Source: Bryopsis sp. KO-2023 (lineage: Eukaryota; Chlorophyta; Ulvophyceae; Bryopsidales; Bryopsidaceae). Taken from it: a stretch of DNA of 64,000 bases. The stretch is from positions 558,001-622,000 of the forward strand of contig BSYQ01000005.1 in assembly GCA_030272585.1 (NCBI GenBank). Reading direction: 5' to 3'. Position numbers and translations under genes: made by a program. A model generated the notes under the pieces. It searched no databases, was not told the DNA's origin, and worked only from the letters and a program-made list of their open reading frames with translations. This document shows, piece after piece, positions 33,283 through 46,902 of the stretch (positions within the stretch are counted from its first letter, which is position 1; each line of letters opens with the position of its first letter).

Positions 33283-35120
33283 ATGGTGTCTTGCAACGCG
33301 CCGCTGCTCTCCGCTTGTCGTGGAACTTTGGCGAAACATCGTCGTTCGGCTCCACGGAACGTTTTCCCCTCGGCGTCCCATCCCTACACCTTAGCTGCAC
33401 GAATCCACGAATCTGTTGGGAAATCCCCAGCCTTTCTCCTAGGCTCCACTCCTGGAGTTTTCGCTCAGAGAGATGCTTTCGGGCATAAATTCGCGTGTCA
33501 AGCCGTCGACACGAGGGATGAGGAATTGGTTGCCGACGCCATGGAGAGAGATCAACTCAACGCTGGTCGCGTGCCTTTGGTGAATTGGTACCCAGGCCAC
33601 ATAGCGAAAGCCGAAAGACAATTGAAAGAACAGCTGAGGGTGGTGGACGTCGTGTTGGAAGTGAGGGACGCCAGGATTCCGATTTCGACGTCCCACCCAG
33701 ACGTAAAGAAATGGATTGGAGAAAAGCCTAGGCTGCTGTTGATGAATCGAGCGGATATGGTGTCCAAAAAAGATAAGGCCCAGTGGAGTGCACACTTCAA
33801 AAGGCAGAACCAACAGGTGGGCTGAAAATCAAAAGGAGAAATTTGTGGGGTGCAATTCTTCCTTCATGCCCTTGAAAAACAAAAAAAGTCTTTTAAATTT
33901 TATATCAGCACATCTAGATCCATATATATTTCTAGAAATAGTATGTTTTTTCTTTCCTGAAATGTATTGCATCAAGCCTAAAATCCCCATGAAACGAGTG
34001 TTTTGCTCAACATATGTTAATTGATCGAAATATATTTAATGCATGACACATGCATGACAAAAAAAAAAAAGAGCCCACGACCACCTACACAAAAACTGAA
34101 AAATATAAAAAAAATCCTCTCCGGAGCTTTTCCAGTTTTTTTTTTTTCTTCCTGAAATGTAGCAATCGAACCTGAAGTATCCTGAATTATCATTTCGATA
34201 TTACTTTTTATCATTTAAAAAAAGAAATGGCGCATCATTTTTTTTTTTCTTCCTGAAGGTATTATGGACTGTGGGAAACAAAGGCACCGGCATCCCGGCA
34301 GTTCTCAGAAAAATGATCGACATCAGCAAAACGGTGAACGAAAAAAGAACCAGGAGGGGTTTGAAGGCTAGGGCCGTTCGAGCGTGTGTGGTTGGGTTTC
34401 CGAATATCGGAAAATCTGCCCTGATCAATCGACTTTTGAAGAAAAGATTGGTGGACAGTGCCCCCCGGCCTGGAGTCACCAGAGTCTTAAGGTAGATATA
34501 CGTACAGAATTTTTGAAATCCATGTTTTTTTAAACCTGCTTTTTCCTTTTTTCTTATGAACATTCGAGGTACATCCCCTCTTTCTCCAGAGTGCCAGATG
34601 GCTTTTTGAAAAAATATTCTTTTTATGGATTTTTGTTTTTTTTCCGTCATTTTACCCTACCCATGTGGATATATTTTAGTTATCAATTGCACTTGCACTT
34701 ACCCTGATTTATCTGTTTGTTTTTTTTTTGGATTGCAACAGATGGGTTAGAGTAGGGGGGTTGGTCGACATGCTCGACAGCCCCGGAGTAATCCCTGCCA
34801 ATTTCAGAAATCAAATCGCAGCCCAAAGACTGGCCATGTGCAACGATATCGGGCAAGCCTCCTATGTGGATTCCTCCGTAGCATCAAAACTTATATCGGA
34901 AATTGTTGCCCTCAACAGGGTTTCCCTCATGGAGAGTGTGGCGGATCGATATAGATTGGAATTGAGTCAAGACAGCAGTGGGGAGGAGTTTGTGGTGTCG
35001 GTGGCAGATCGACTGTTTCATGGGGACATCGAAAGAGCAGGGGTCAGAATTTTGAAGGATTTCAGAGACATGAAATTTGGACCGGCGGCTTTGGAAATGC
35101 CATGGATGTTGAAATCTTAG
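33283..35120 (+). CDS. Circularly permuted DAR GTPase (RbgA/YlqF-MTG1 type), organellar ribosome assembly
   Basis: Exons 33283-33816, 34259-34491 and 34742-35120; 381 residues. The G motifs are in the permuted order G4-G1-G3 typical of YlqF/RbgA. VNWYPGHIAKAERQL and the DAR motif (residues 129-131) come first, then G4 NRAD (155-158), G1 GFPNIGKS (224-231) and G3 DSPG (268-271). Family members assist late assembly of the large subunit of bacterial, mitochondrial or plastid ribosomes. The first ~95 residues are rich in Ser, Arg and Ala and poor in acidic residues, consistent with an organelle-targeting leader. Whether mitochondrion or plastid cannot be decided. Confidence 0.88.
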
Positions 35121-36767
35121 TAGATTAGTAATTTGATGGGCACATGTCGGGCTTTGTTGTGTAGAGCTGCCACACAAAAACGAAAAACGAAAAGAATGAG
35201 GGGAAAAAAAGTGGGTAGGGAGGGGGGAGGGAAAGGGCTCGCCCCCTTTGTTACTCCTGCTGTTAGTTTGGCATTTTCTTTTCCATAAGAAGTTATGGTG
35301 GGAAAAAAACAAAGGAAAGAAAATCGTGGTGTTTGGCGTTCGCCCATGATATTTCTTTTTTTCCCCAGAAGGAAAAAAGTTCTGAAAATTATTGGAAGAG
35401 TTTTTGGTTTGCACGAACTCGTGTGCGTCTCTTCCTAGTTTGACCCCATATCAACTGCAATGATCATATCTGAGTCACATTTTTTTAATTAACAGAATAT
35501 CTTGGAGGAAGTGGAGGAAAGAGGTAGTTTTGGGGATTGGAATTGCTTGTATGACTTGTGCTGTTTATTTTCCTTCTTAAAAAAAGGGGGGGGGGCTGGT
35601 TGGATAATGAGGATTTTTCTTCCCACTTTTTGATGTGTTTTGGGGGATTCATGGGGGGAAGAAAAAGCAACAAACTTGCGAAACTACTTTTTTTTTTGGG
35701 GGGGGGAAGGGGAATAGATAATGGTTGGTGTAATTTTGGTAATTCCGATGAATCGTACTTTATTTGGCACCTAGCCTGTATGTATCGAGTGATTGTATTT
35801 GGGAAGGAATGGAGCCATTTGAAACTCCAAGGCCACAAATGGAGTTTGTAGGGTGGATCATCTCATATAGTCTAATCCTGAAAACTTTGCAAAAAAAATG
35901 AAGTTTCCTTTTTTGCTCAGTGCAAAACATGGATTTTGTTGGTAACCTGAAATCTTGTTTTTTTATCAAAAATAAATAAAATCGCTTCCCTGTTGAATTG
36001 AGTTCTTCTCCCTGGCACATGCATTAAGTACCATCTAATAAGTACCATCTAATAAAGGCACTCCTTTTCTTAAAGAAATTCTGTGATCGCTATAGAAAAA
36101 CCAACATCCACAAGACAAACACACGCACGCACTCCAAATTTACCCTATTACTCAACACTTGTATTTTCTCTCCCCCTTTTCACATGTTCGATATTTTTAA
36201 CATACGATTTCCAAACCAAAGCCCACATTTTGTTTCTCTTTCGTTAAACCACCAACCCAGTACTTGGAACGAAAACCCGACCCCCTGATTCTTCTTCTCA
36301 GAAGCAGTATGTATGATGACCCCTCTTTTCCCGCTCCCAGAATTTTAACTTTTACTGATTTTTTCTACCAGAAATTCATTTTTTTTTTCCTTGTTTTCTT
36401 TCCAATAATGGGTGAGCGAGAAAGTCGCATGCATTGGTTGTTTTTTTGTTTTTCCTTAAAACTAAAGCAAGTTTTTCATTCCACTCCATCCTACACAACA
36501 AATCCCCTCCGAAAACCAAACCCACATCTTTTTCCAGCAAACCGATCAGAATCTCAGAAAAGAACCACACCCGTAACTTTCCTTTTTTTACCAATCCAAA
36601 TAAAGGACCCCAGTTCTCAAACTTTCTTTCATTTTTCCTCTCCCCGGAGCCCATTTTTTTTCTCCCCTCAATCCAGCGGTTGCCCGGAAAAAAATCAGAA
36701 GCGATATTCGAAGATCAAAACATTGAGTAGTTTGGGGGGAACGTTTTTTTGAAACCAAATCTCGATT
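35121..36767. other. Convergent 3' spacer, no gene
   Basis: Lies between the plus-strand GTPase gene and the minus-strand aconitase gene. It contains long G-runs (about 35586, 35697), A/T-rich stretches and C/T-rich tracts. Open frames here are compositional. Confidence 0.5.
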
Positions 36768-39700
36768 TTATGATTTGGAGGCAGCCCCCATGGCGTTGAG
36801 CGCCGATCCATGTTTGAACCAGGTCAGCTGATTAGCGTTGAAAGTGTGGTTCACTGGGAATCTATATGTGGACCCATCGGATTTCTTTCCTTCAACCGTG
36901 AGTTGGGTTCCGGGAGCCAGATCCTTCAAACCGAGAATCGAAAGCCTGCATTCCAACAGGAACCCTCAAACATTTTGTTAAAAAAATAGAAAGTTATAAT
37001 AATTATACTAGTATTCTGAAAGAAATCCCTTGTTATGAGAATAAAATCTTTTCTGCCAGCAGTTTACAGAACAATAGTGATATTTTTTTTGCTCAGGAAA
37101 TCCTTGAGGTTTGCCTTGGTGTCCATTTAATAATTATTCTAATTATAATAATAACAATAATAATTGCTACTTTTTGCATCGAACACATATATCAAAGAAA
37201 CTCGACGTTTCACCTCGTAAAAAAAAACAATTTCAGTTAAGAAAAGGTCATAACCTTGGAAATTAAATGTCAAATTTTTTCCTCGTTTCAATTTCCCCTT
37301 ACTTGTCGCTTGGGTCGATCTTTTCGTAATCCTTTGGGTCGGCGAAAGTCAAAGGCAGCATTCCTTGCTTCTTGAGGTTGGTTTCGTGGATCCTGGCAAA
37401 CGATTTCACAATCACGGCTCGACCTCCCAAATGCCTTGGCTCCAAAGCAGCATGTTCACGACTGGAGCCCTCTCCGTAGTTTTCATCCCCGATCACCACC
37501 CATGGAAGACCCCTGGCCTGGAAAAAACCAACCCACCAAATATGTCATTTGAGAGCTATAGTGTGTTCAAGGAGTGTTTAAAAGCTAAAAGTGTTAGCTG
37601 GTTGATTCAATCGACAGGAGCCATCCAGACAGCATTCTCAAGAAACCACCCTACGTCACGAAAGCTTTCACTCCGGATCGACCCAAAAAAAAAGAAAAGA
37701 AAATTCACCTTGTAGTCTCGAGCAGTGGCTGGCACAGCTCCATACTCTCCTGTCACCAGGTTCTTTACTGTGTTGACCTTGTCGTTTTCGGAGTTCACGG
37801 CTCCGATCAGCAGATTGTTACTGATGTTGTCCAAATGACCTCGGTATTTCAACCAAGGTCCAGCCATAGAGATATGATCGGTCGTGCACTTGCCCTTGGT
37901 CTGAAAACCACCACCAAGGTAAAAACAAACACAATGCAACACTTTTCATGATGAGCCTCGTTGATATATACATAAATAGGCACGCCAGAGCTGTAAAAAC
38001 TTGATTTAATGGGTGGTGAGGACATGAACACGTGGTAAAAAGATGGATGTTTCTTTGGTAGAGAAACAGTGGGCATGGTTTCATATCGGCCAAACAAGCC
38101 GATCAGATCAGATCAGGTTACCTTGATCAGAATAAGAGCTTCGTTGAGGTCGCCACCGTCCCATTTTTTGAAGGGGTCCAGCAATTGAAGGCGGTTGCTC
38201 TCTGGGTTGACATTCACAGCCACTCCACTGCCATCGGCTGGAGGTGCTTGGAAAGTCTCCTCACCTAAAAATATAACAGAAAAAAAAAGCCACACACATA
38301 CGTCCATCAGGAACAGTTTCATTATTTTTCAGCTAAAAAAAGATTGCCAAGAAGAGCAGTACATGTTTCAATAGAGTGGAAAAACGCTCTTCTGGATGGA
38401 CCTCCACCCTGGAGCTTTATGTTTGTGATAACTTCATTCAGAACAGTGCACCACAACCAATACATAATACCAAAAATTATAATATAATATACATTATATT
38501 AAAAATTTTCGCACCAGCATCGAATCCATTTGGAGGAAGCTCATCCCCTGTCGGGGGTTGCAACATCATTTCATTTCCGTCGGCCCCAACCAGGGTATCC
38601 TTTTCGGGGTTGAACGTCAAATCACCAGCGATGGCGAAAGCGGTCACCAGTTCAGGGGAAGTGACGAACGAGTGAGTGGCTGGGTTGCCGTCATTTCGGG
38701 AGGCGAAATTACGGTTGTACGACGAAACGATGGAGTTCTTTGTACCTGGAAAGAAGGTACGAGTTAGGCGAGTTACTGACAGACATGTGGAGGTTTCTTC
38801 CCAAGGGAAAGTGTTATGTTTAGATGTGTGATGCATTACCAAAGTTGGCAAACTCTGCTCCACCCCAATCAAACAAAGAAAAAAAAATGGAGTGTGCATT
38901 GTGGGTTGTGTCATGAAATGTACTTGTAATAAAAACGAGTAAAGGAGGAGTTTAGAAATTGCAAGGCAATCACCTTTTTCGACGTCGGTTCTCTTCCATT
39001 GCCCGATGCAAGGTCCACAGGCATTAGCAAGAACAGTTCCTCCAACCTGAAAGTGCCATCGAACATGGTATTAGATAGGAAACCACATTTACCGAATTTC
39101 ATGTGCGGTGGCCACTTCCTCTGGCTTCTTCTACACACGTTTGTAATAGTACATGAGACTTGCAAATCTGGATATGTTCATTTCTGTAAGTTTCTGATCA
39201 CTTGATGGCTTTTTGTAAAAACTGAACAATGGGCGAAACGACATATGCATCCTTTGTGAATATTTAGAAAAAGATGGTTGGAAATTACCTTGCTGAAAAC
39301 CTCCATGAGACCATCTCTTTCAATGGTAGCACGGATTTGCTCAGAGCCGGGGGTGATGGTGAAAGGCACCTTAGCTTTGATTCCAGCCTGCATTCCACAC
39401 CCCACAAAACTTCACATCCTGTTCCTTAATTTGATGATTTGAAAAAAAAAACTTGAAGAAGTAAACTTCCCCATTCTACATGCCTGCAGAGCTTGTCTGG
39501 CAACGCTGGCGGCCCTCATCATATCTTCGTAGGAGGAATTGGTACAGGATCCGATCAATCCGGCGCTCAGCTCGGATGGCCATCCATTTTTCTTGACAGC
39601 CTCGGCGAAGTCGCTGATGGGGTGAGCCAAATCTGGAGTGAAGGGCCCGTTCACATGGGGCTCCAGCTCAGAAAGATTGATTTCGATGACTTGGTCATAT

Positions 39701-42700
39701 TCGCAGCCTTCATCGGGAACCAAGAATTCCCTGGGAGGAGGGGTGAACGAGAAATGTGAAAAATTAGGACTCCTTCACAGGGTAAAAAGGAGGGCCCGGT
39801 GACAAATCCCAAATTTTTTGCGTAAAAAGTTTCCTTCCAGTTTCTTTTCAAACGGTTTCTTTTCAAATTCACTCAGTGTTGCTCGCATCACAGTACATCT
39901 GTGAGTGGGAAGTTCCTTCGAGAAACAGGATGACAGAATCAGTCGGACATATCAGGGTGGTCAAGAAATGAACCCCTTCCATACTTGAAAGAATCCGCAA
40001 GCTTGGCAGCTGGCTCTCGTCCGGTGGCCACCAAGTAGTCATACATTCGCTTGTTGTATGGGAACATCGAGGTGGTTGCTCCGATCTCAGCACCCATGTT
40101 ACAGATGGTGCCCATCCCTATAATCCAGAAATCAAATTTAAAAAATAAATAAATAACCCCCAACCATCAACAAGAACCACGTATTGCATTACATTTTGAT
40201 CTGATGTTTTGATGTTGTTTTCACCTGTGCATGACATGTTCTCCACGCCAGGTCCATGATATTCGATGATCGCCCCGGTTCCCCCCTTCACTGTCAAGAT
40301 TCCAGCCACCTGCAGGTTCGAGAAAAGAAACAAAGTCGCATATTTTGATCAGCATCGTACCCAGCAGAGATTTCTTGGCTGAAATTGCTAATGCTCTGCG
40401 GAGGAGAGGTCCAGCAACAAATCAACTACCCATCCAGATAACCACCACCAGAAAACAAGAAATACATAATAACTAAAACACCTTCCTCGAACTTTCTGGA
40501 AGGAATATATTGTACAACTTTTTATATACAGGTTGGGATTCCACTTTACGAAAATTCAGTCTGACACACTATATAAATTACATGTTCTTTGCAATTTTCC
40601 CACCAACCTTGAACCCGAAAACTGCCGTCTAATAAAAAAATGGACAAACAACTACATACCTTACAGATGACATCCTTTGGAGAAGTCCATCGTGACATTT
40701 TCCCAGTCAATTTGACCCCGATAACTTTTGGAGCCTTGAGTTCCCAGGGCAAACCAGCCATCACATCGACAGCATCCGCCCCTCCCACACCCACAGCACA
40801 CACCGCCAGCCCGCCAGCATTTGGAGTGTGGGAATCCGTACCGATCATCATCAACCCAGGCAGACCATAGTTTTCCAGCACAATCTGGACAAAAAAAGCA
40901 GATTTCAGGGGGCAAAGTTTTTGTTGTCAAGCCGCCGATTTTGTTTTCGAATGTACGGATGTGGAGCGGGCTATTATACCACCAGTTTTACTTCATAGTT
41001 TTTCAGAATGGGAAAAGATGCACCCACCTGATGAATGATGCCAGATCCAGGTTTCCAGAATCCAACCCCATATTTGGCCCCAGCGGTTGCCAAAAAGTCA
41101 TACACCTCTTCGTTGTTCTTAACAGCATGTTTCAAATCCGCCACTCCACCATATTTTCCCTCCCTGCATAAATCAATCACAGCTTTCAGCCCTCAGCATT
41201 CTATTACAAAAATGCGCTCCATAAATCTCGTCCCAAAATCCATAATTTGATAACAGAATTCTGGTACCGATCACCACCGTCTTCCTCTGGACAAACTTAC
41301 CACCTGATATATTTATTTCTTGATTACGATTTTTTTCTGGTTTCTTTCAAGTGTGGATTTTTTTAAGTAAGATGATTGTCGGTACGATTCGTTGCTGATG
41401 GAGTTTTCTGGCATGCATGGAAAAAATCATCTTACCGGTCTTCCTGGCCTTCGGTGGTTGCTTCGATCAAATGGTCACAATGAATGGTGGAGGGGACCGC
41501 AGTCTTGGGCAGCCCCGAAGACATGAATTGCAACATTGCCATTTGAGCAGTAGCATCTTGCATGGCCACTCGATCTGAGGGAGAGAAGGCAAAAAAACAC
41601 CACCATGAAACAACAAATAAAAGCCTGAAAACAAACAGATGCCTTGCAGACAAAAAAGACTATCGAAAACGTGTCGGCAGCATTTCATGAGAAAAAAAAA
41701 GAAGAATATGTAGGTATCGGCGGGGGGGGGGGGGGTCTAGAGCATGGAAAAATTCCAAAAAGAAGTGGATTATGACTAATCTGGAAAGCTTAGATTTGAT
41801 TAACTGAGATCTCCTATCACAACCTCTCGAATTGTTGACATCATTGATCACTCATTTAAAACATTACCAGTCTTCATAAAACATCCTGGAGTTTTTAAAT
41901 TTCGAAAAAGAATGGCCTGACCAGCAAACATCATTACCAAATTATGTCATAGGTTGGCCAAGGAATTGGGTGCAAGAGAGAGAGAGACAGTGTGTGTGTG
42001 TGTCAATTTACCAGGCCTTAATTTGAGATAGCTCTGTCCTCTAATCAAATCTTTGCTGGTGGGGTCATCGAGATGTCCGTACACTACCTAAACAAATCAT
42101 TTGGATGGAAAAAAAGTCAGCCACATCTCAGCAAAGCAAATGATCTCTGGAAGAGTTTACCAGCACTCCCTGGTCGTTAATGTTTGAATGAAACAGCACC
42201 ATTTTGGCTCCCAAATGAAGATTGGGAATGCAAGTTTCATTTTATTAAAAAAAAAGACTGGGCTGCAGAGGGATGGCGATGCAGAGAGGTCATTCAGGTG
42301 ATAATGATGATGTCCTTTTGTGTTATATACATTTGAAAAGAACATTATCAACTTGAGATCATCCAAAACTCTAATGCGTGTCTGATGTGTTTTTTTTCGA
42401 GGGCAAAAAATTTAACATGTACTTGACGTGGGTACATTTTCATATTTCCGTGGGATTTGTTGCTGCAAAAAGAACTTTTGAATGACATAATATTTTTCTT
42501 ATTTTTATTCCTTGATGCGAGGAAAGGGAAGGAAAGGGGTGGGGGGTCGTGTTACCTTTTCGGCGAGAGTGAGAGGTTTGTTCAGTGTTTTCCTGACATA
42601 CTGCAAGAAGAGAGCAAAACAGAAATGTTGAGTTTAAAAAATTTATGCCAGCATTTCAAAGAATAGGAAAAGGCATCTTAACATGTGAACAAAAGTGTGT

Positions 42701-43246
42701 CTGTAGGCCAAAAAAAAGGTAACAAGAAAAAGAAACAAAAAGAAAAAAAATGATGGATGGAGAGAAACTTACTGACAAGCGGTCTTCAATTTTGGAGTAG
42801 CGATCGTTCAAAGTTTCGGTCTTCTCGAATCTGCTCATGGGCGTCTGGACAAACCAAAACACACACGAGAAAATTCGTCAAAGGCTCTCGCAACATGCAT
42901 TGCGGTGTGTGAGGCCACGATGCCAGGTATCATCCTTTCGACTCGTATCTGCCCTGGTGAGGGACATCTTTCTTGATGAAATTTGCCTCGCGTTTCGTGA
43001 AAAGGGCTTGAGAGCTTACCTTGTCCATCCCGCTGATCGAGGACATCGCCCGGACGATCGTGGAGGAGCATTGCGAGCTGAGCGCCTTCCTTCGAAACTG
43101 AGGAGCCTTTCCAAAGTGAGTTCCAATCCGCCCACGCAACCAGAACAGCGACCGAGCATCCAGGACCGAGTCCACGGTGTCCAGCGGAAAGGAAAAAAGC
43201 CACCCACCTGTAGAGAAAGCTGGGTGGCGAGCGTCTGCGTGAGCAT
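36768..43246 (-). CDS. Mitochondrial-type aconitate hydratase
   Basis: Eighteen exons join in frame to 801 residues. On the minus strand they are 43246-43208, 43097-43020, 42844-42773, 42600-42556, 42087-42012, 41574-41436, 41163-41028, 40884-40660, 40309-40225, 40117-39985, 39730-39484, 39387-39289, 39046-38974, 38745-38515, 38264-38122, 37900-37709, 37517-37303 and 36945-36768. It converts citrate to isocitrate in the TCA cycle. All three 4Fe-4S cysteines are present ([13 protein letters not shown] and [11 protein letters not shown]), as are [26 protein letters not shown] and [15 protein letters not shown]. The N-terminus ([17 protein letters not shown]) is Arg-rich and fits a mitochondrial presequence. 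The length matches the family (about 780). The intron after exon 11 appears to use a GC donor. Confidence 0.95.
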
Positions 43247-46098
43247 CTTCGTCGCGTGTTTCTTTTTTCCTTTTCTTCTCCTTTCCAAGAGGGGTCGTAC
43301 GAGCTGGAGGAAGAAGCGCGTGTTACGCCAGGAAAAAAAAGGGAATGCCGAGATGGGTTGCTGGAATTATTATGGTTTGCGGGTACGGCAAGACACAGGT
43401 TGACTAAACTCTCCAGGGAATAATAAAGGTTTGATACACAAGAACTTCATCGTTCCGAGAACACAAAACAGTAGTGGCCCAGCAAGACAGTTGCCTAGCC
43501 ACCCCCTTTCAGAACCATCCATTCAGTTCCACTCCATCTATCTTAGGAATCTGTTTACACTATCTCCAACTGTCCTTCAACCAAGTCACCTGCCAATCAT
43601 CCTTTCACAGGGAAGGGGTCAACATGACAGCACAAAACCTTCCTATAAGAAAGTAACCTCCCCTTATCCGTTTGCAAGATTTTTCTTTTCTTTTGTCCTT
43701 GTTCCAGCATCATGGAGGGTGATGGCTCTGTTTTATTGTGGGTTGTAATTATTGATTGATTGACAAAACCCTCCTATCGATGAACCAAGAAAAATGATTG
43801 GGAAATGATTCAATAATTAAGAAAAAAGGGAAAAAAAAAACCTGTTGTTGAATGTTTCAGTCAGGGTTGCTGGACAAAGAAACGGAGAAAAAAAGTGGGA
43901 AGTATTACCTCCATTTTCGAGGTCCTCTGCAAGTGTACAGAGATAAATCCAAACCAACATATGCTCAGGCAGTTTCTGAGTATTTCGCAATTCACAGATC
44001 ATCCAGCCTTTGATTTTCTTTTCTGGTTTTCCAAGGGGGAAAAGAACCTTCCGAAAAAAAAATGGAAAAATGGTTTCTGTCCTGAGTTATGGCTGGCACT
44101 GTGCGGTGTATGTTCAGCTTACACAGAAAAAATTACTTAAAAAAAAAAAAGACAAGCTTTCCTTGTCAGAGGGTTTCTTTGTCTTGAAAGGGTTACAAAA
44201 GAAAAAACAAAAACCAGAAAAAGTCCTTTTTTTTACACCTTCCCTCCATTCAGCAAACAACTTTCCCGTTACCCCATATTTTTTTTTTGCTCTTTCAATT
44301 GACAAACAAGACACCCCCACCCCCCCCCTCGATCTGAATTCTTGCTACACCCCATCCATTTGCCAGGGATTTGCATTTCTCGCAAAAATAAAAAACAAAA
44401 CCGTAAAAAAAGATTCTTTCCTCATAGCAATACATTTATAAAAATAGCATACACTGCCCATCCCTATTCTTCACCTTTTTTTCTTGTGGCATTTTTTTTT
44501 TTTGCGATTTCACACAAGAGGGGTTTTCTTTTGTCCCCTTTCTCATATAAATATATTTACATGAACAAGCGTGGCCTCATTTTTTTTTCTTGATCCATGA
44601 TAAACACCAACAAAATATGTATATTTAATTCAAAAAAAATCATATTAATCTCCACGTGTAACTGTTTCCCAACAATTGAAAAGGAAAAGAAAAAAAAAGC
44701 AAGCCACTCTAAATTAGATAGCATGGGATTACAGTCCTCATATCAATTTTTTTTTTCAACTTAATGTTTTTTTGTGTCTTTTTTTTTTTTTTTAATAAAA
44801 GAGCAGAACCCCCCCCCCGCCCCTTTCCCTTCCCAAAATTTCTTCCTCAAAATCACAGCTCAAAAAGTTCCAGAAAAGTATTAATCAAGATTTTTGTTTT
44901 TAATGGTTCAAATCCCATGTGAGACGTCCAGTGGGTAATTGAGCTTGGGTCAGATTTCAAAAAAGAAAAAAAAGCATGCCAAAACTGAAAAAAAAAGAAA
45001 TAGATTTGAGACCACCTACCATAAAAAAAAGAAAAAAAACCCAGAGAAAAAGAAAAACGAACAAAACAAACTGAACCATGCAAACTACGTCTTTTTTTCT
45101 TGTAAATAATATTCTTACCCAACCCTGATTTGACAGTGTTTCTTTTCATTTATTACAAGGAAAAAAGACAGATTCCTTTTTTCTTCTTTTTGTTTTGGGC
45201 GGGAGGGGGGAGGTTCGACGCTACTCTTGAAAAGCCTTCCCCCCCCCCTCAACCTTGAAAAAAAAAATTGTTTAGAGCCCAAACAGCACAAAAAAAAAGA
45301 GAGAGGAAGGATCAAATCAGTCCATTTTTTGCCTTTCTGGTATTTCTGTTTCTCTTTTTCCAGCAAATCGAAATCATCACAACTCCCAACAGACTTTTTC
45401 GAATTTTTTTTTCCTTAATACTCTGCCCCCCTCCTTCTCCCTCCAAAAGAAAAAAGAAGATTGCTGTTCTTCAAGAGTGAAAAGAGAAATTAAAAAAAAC
45501 AAAAAAAGGAAACTGAAAAAACCATCAGTAGGAAACCACCACAGCAAAAAAAAGAGGAAAAACAAACTGACCCCCCCCCCCCAAACCCTTTTCGCACCAA
45601 AACTATTTTTTCAATCTTTCTCCTTCCCCCACTACCTATTCCATTTTCCACCCTTTTCCCAAAAAGAGACTTTTCCTTTTCTTGGGATTAATTTTCAAGG
45701 GGGTTGGATTCGGAAGGGTTTCTTTTTTTTTTCAAGTAGGGGGAAAGATATCTACCGAGGGGTTGCAAAAAAACTTTGCCAATATCAACACTCCACCAGA
45801 TTTCCCCCCTCCTTTCTTTTTAAAATGTATATGTATATATATATATATATCTACGTTTGTTAAAATGGATGTGCGTCATTCTTACCGCGGGCATATTTCT
45901 TTCCCTACTAGAACTCCTCGGCGACTTCGTCGCACCTCAAAAAACCAAATTTACGCCAACCCTGGTTCAGCTCCGTCGATTTTCCATCTCCGGGCGTTTC
46001 GTTGCCAGAAACATCCCTTCCCTCTCAGACGCTATACGTCAAAACCTCGTCAGTTTATCCTGTCTCTAAAGATTCTTCGTTTTTTAAATCTTTTTCTG
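43247..46098. other. Long A/T-rich spacer with homopolymer tracts
   Basis: Nearly 3 kb with runs of A, T, C and G (for example C-runs near 44320, 44810 and 45570) and a short TA microsatellite near 45835. One open frame near 45870-46069 has a hydrophobic start (MCVILTAGIFLSLLELLG) but no other support. Nothing else is convincing. Confidence 0.5.
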
Positions 46099-46902
46099 TC
46101 AAGATTCTGGTGACGACCGGGGTGTCAATTCTCGATCCGACTTGAATTCACCCCGCGACCCGCTCTTCCTTCGTTCCTCGGCCTCCCGCCAGTCGTGTCG
46201 GACGAACGAGGATCTCACGGGCAATTTGACGTTGATTGCCGGACCCAACACTTTCCCGTCCGTCCCCAATTTGCTGTTGTTAAAGTTGTTCGGGTCTTCG
46301 CTCGCCGGCACGTATTCGTTGTTGTTTTTCACCACGCGGCTCACCCTCTCCAGCATGTCCACCACCAACTCGCTGCAGAAAAATCTCTCGACGTCCTCCG
46401 TGAACGAGCAACACGCCAGGCTGCAGCATTTGTACACGATGCTATCGTAACCCACCGCGGGCATCAGCAAGGTCACCCGATTGTTCAGCACCTTGCCTTT
46501 CGAGCTCTTGGCGAAGCTTTCCACTTGCGATTTCTCGTCGGCATCCAACGGCACCGACAGCTTCCGCACAACCACGACGTCGAACTGCCCCACCTCCAGA
46601 AAACGCACCAAACTCGAAATCTTTACTCGCCCGTATTGCGAGTCCGAAGGTTCCCCACCCGCTCGCGACCCCACCGGAGCGCCAGAATAGCACACGTTCA
46701 ATCCCTCCAAACCAGGTCGGTCTCTGATTATAAACCCTACGTTCGTGAACCCGCTCCACGTCCCAATCTTCGATAAATACGCAGCCATCCCCCTCCCCCC
46801 GAAGAGCACGACATCCCCGGTGTCGAATTTCGCTTCTTCAGTTTCCAGAGGCACTCCCTTCAGGCGCTTGTTCCAATGAAATATACTGAATAGCGCGCCC
46901 AT
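46099..46902 (-). CDS. Permuted NlpC/P60-fold (YiiX-like) protein, probable catalytic loss
   Basis: Single exon, 267 residues, starting MGALFSIF. The start has an N-myristoylation-type Gly2, suggesting membrane attachment. GDVVLFGGRG with SKIGTWSGF near residues 29-52 and FFCSELVVDML near 174-184 match the permuted NlpC/P60 papain-like fold. There the second motif carries the Cys (here C176) and the first usually carries the His in an S-H-V motif. Here that position reads FTNVG with Asn54, so the Cys-His pair may be broken. The substrate is unknown. The C-terminal ~45 residues are charged and probably disordered. Divergent from the gene at 47618. Confidence 0.6.
   Translation of the reverse strand: MGALFSIFHWNKRLKGVPLETEEAKFDTGDVVLFGGRGMAAYLSKIGTWSGFTNVGFIIRDRPGLEGLNVCYSGAPVGSRAGGEPSDSQYGRVKISSLVRFLEVGQFDVVVVRKLSVPLDADEKSQVESFAKSSKGKVLNNRVTLLMPAVGYDSIVYKCCSLACCSFTEDVERFFCSELVVDMLERVSRVVKNNNEYVPASEDPNNFNNSKLGTDGKVLGPAINVKLPVRSSFVRHDWREAEERRKSGSRGEFKSDRELTPRSSPES

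Noticed and set aside
44820-45700. Numerous Lys/Phe-rich ORFs in the A/T-rich spacer
   Set aside because: They are by-products of poly-A and poly-T tracts on both strands.
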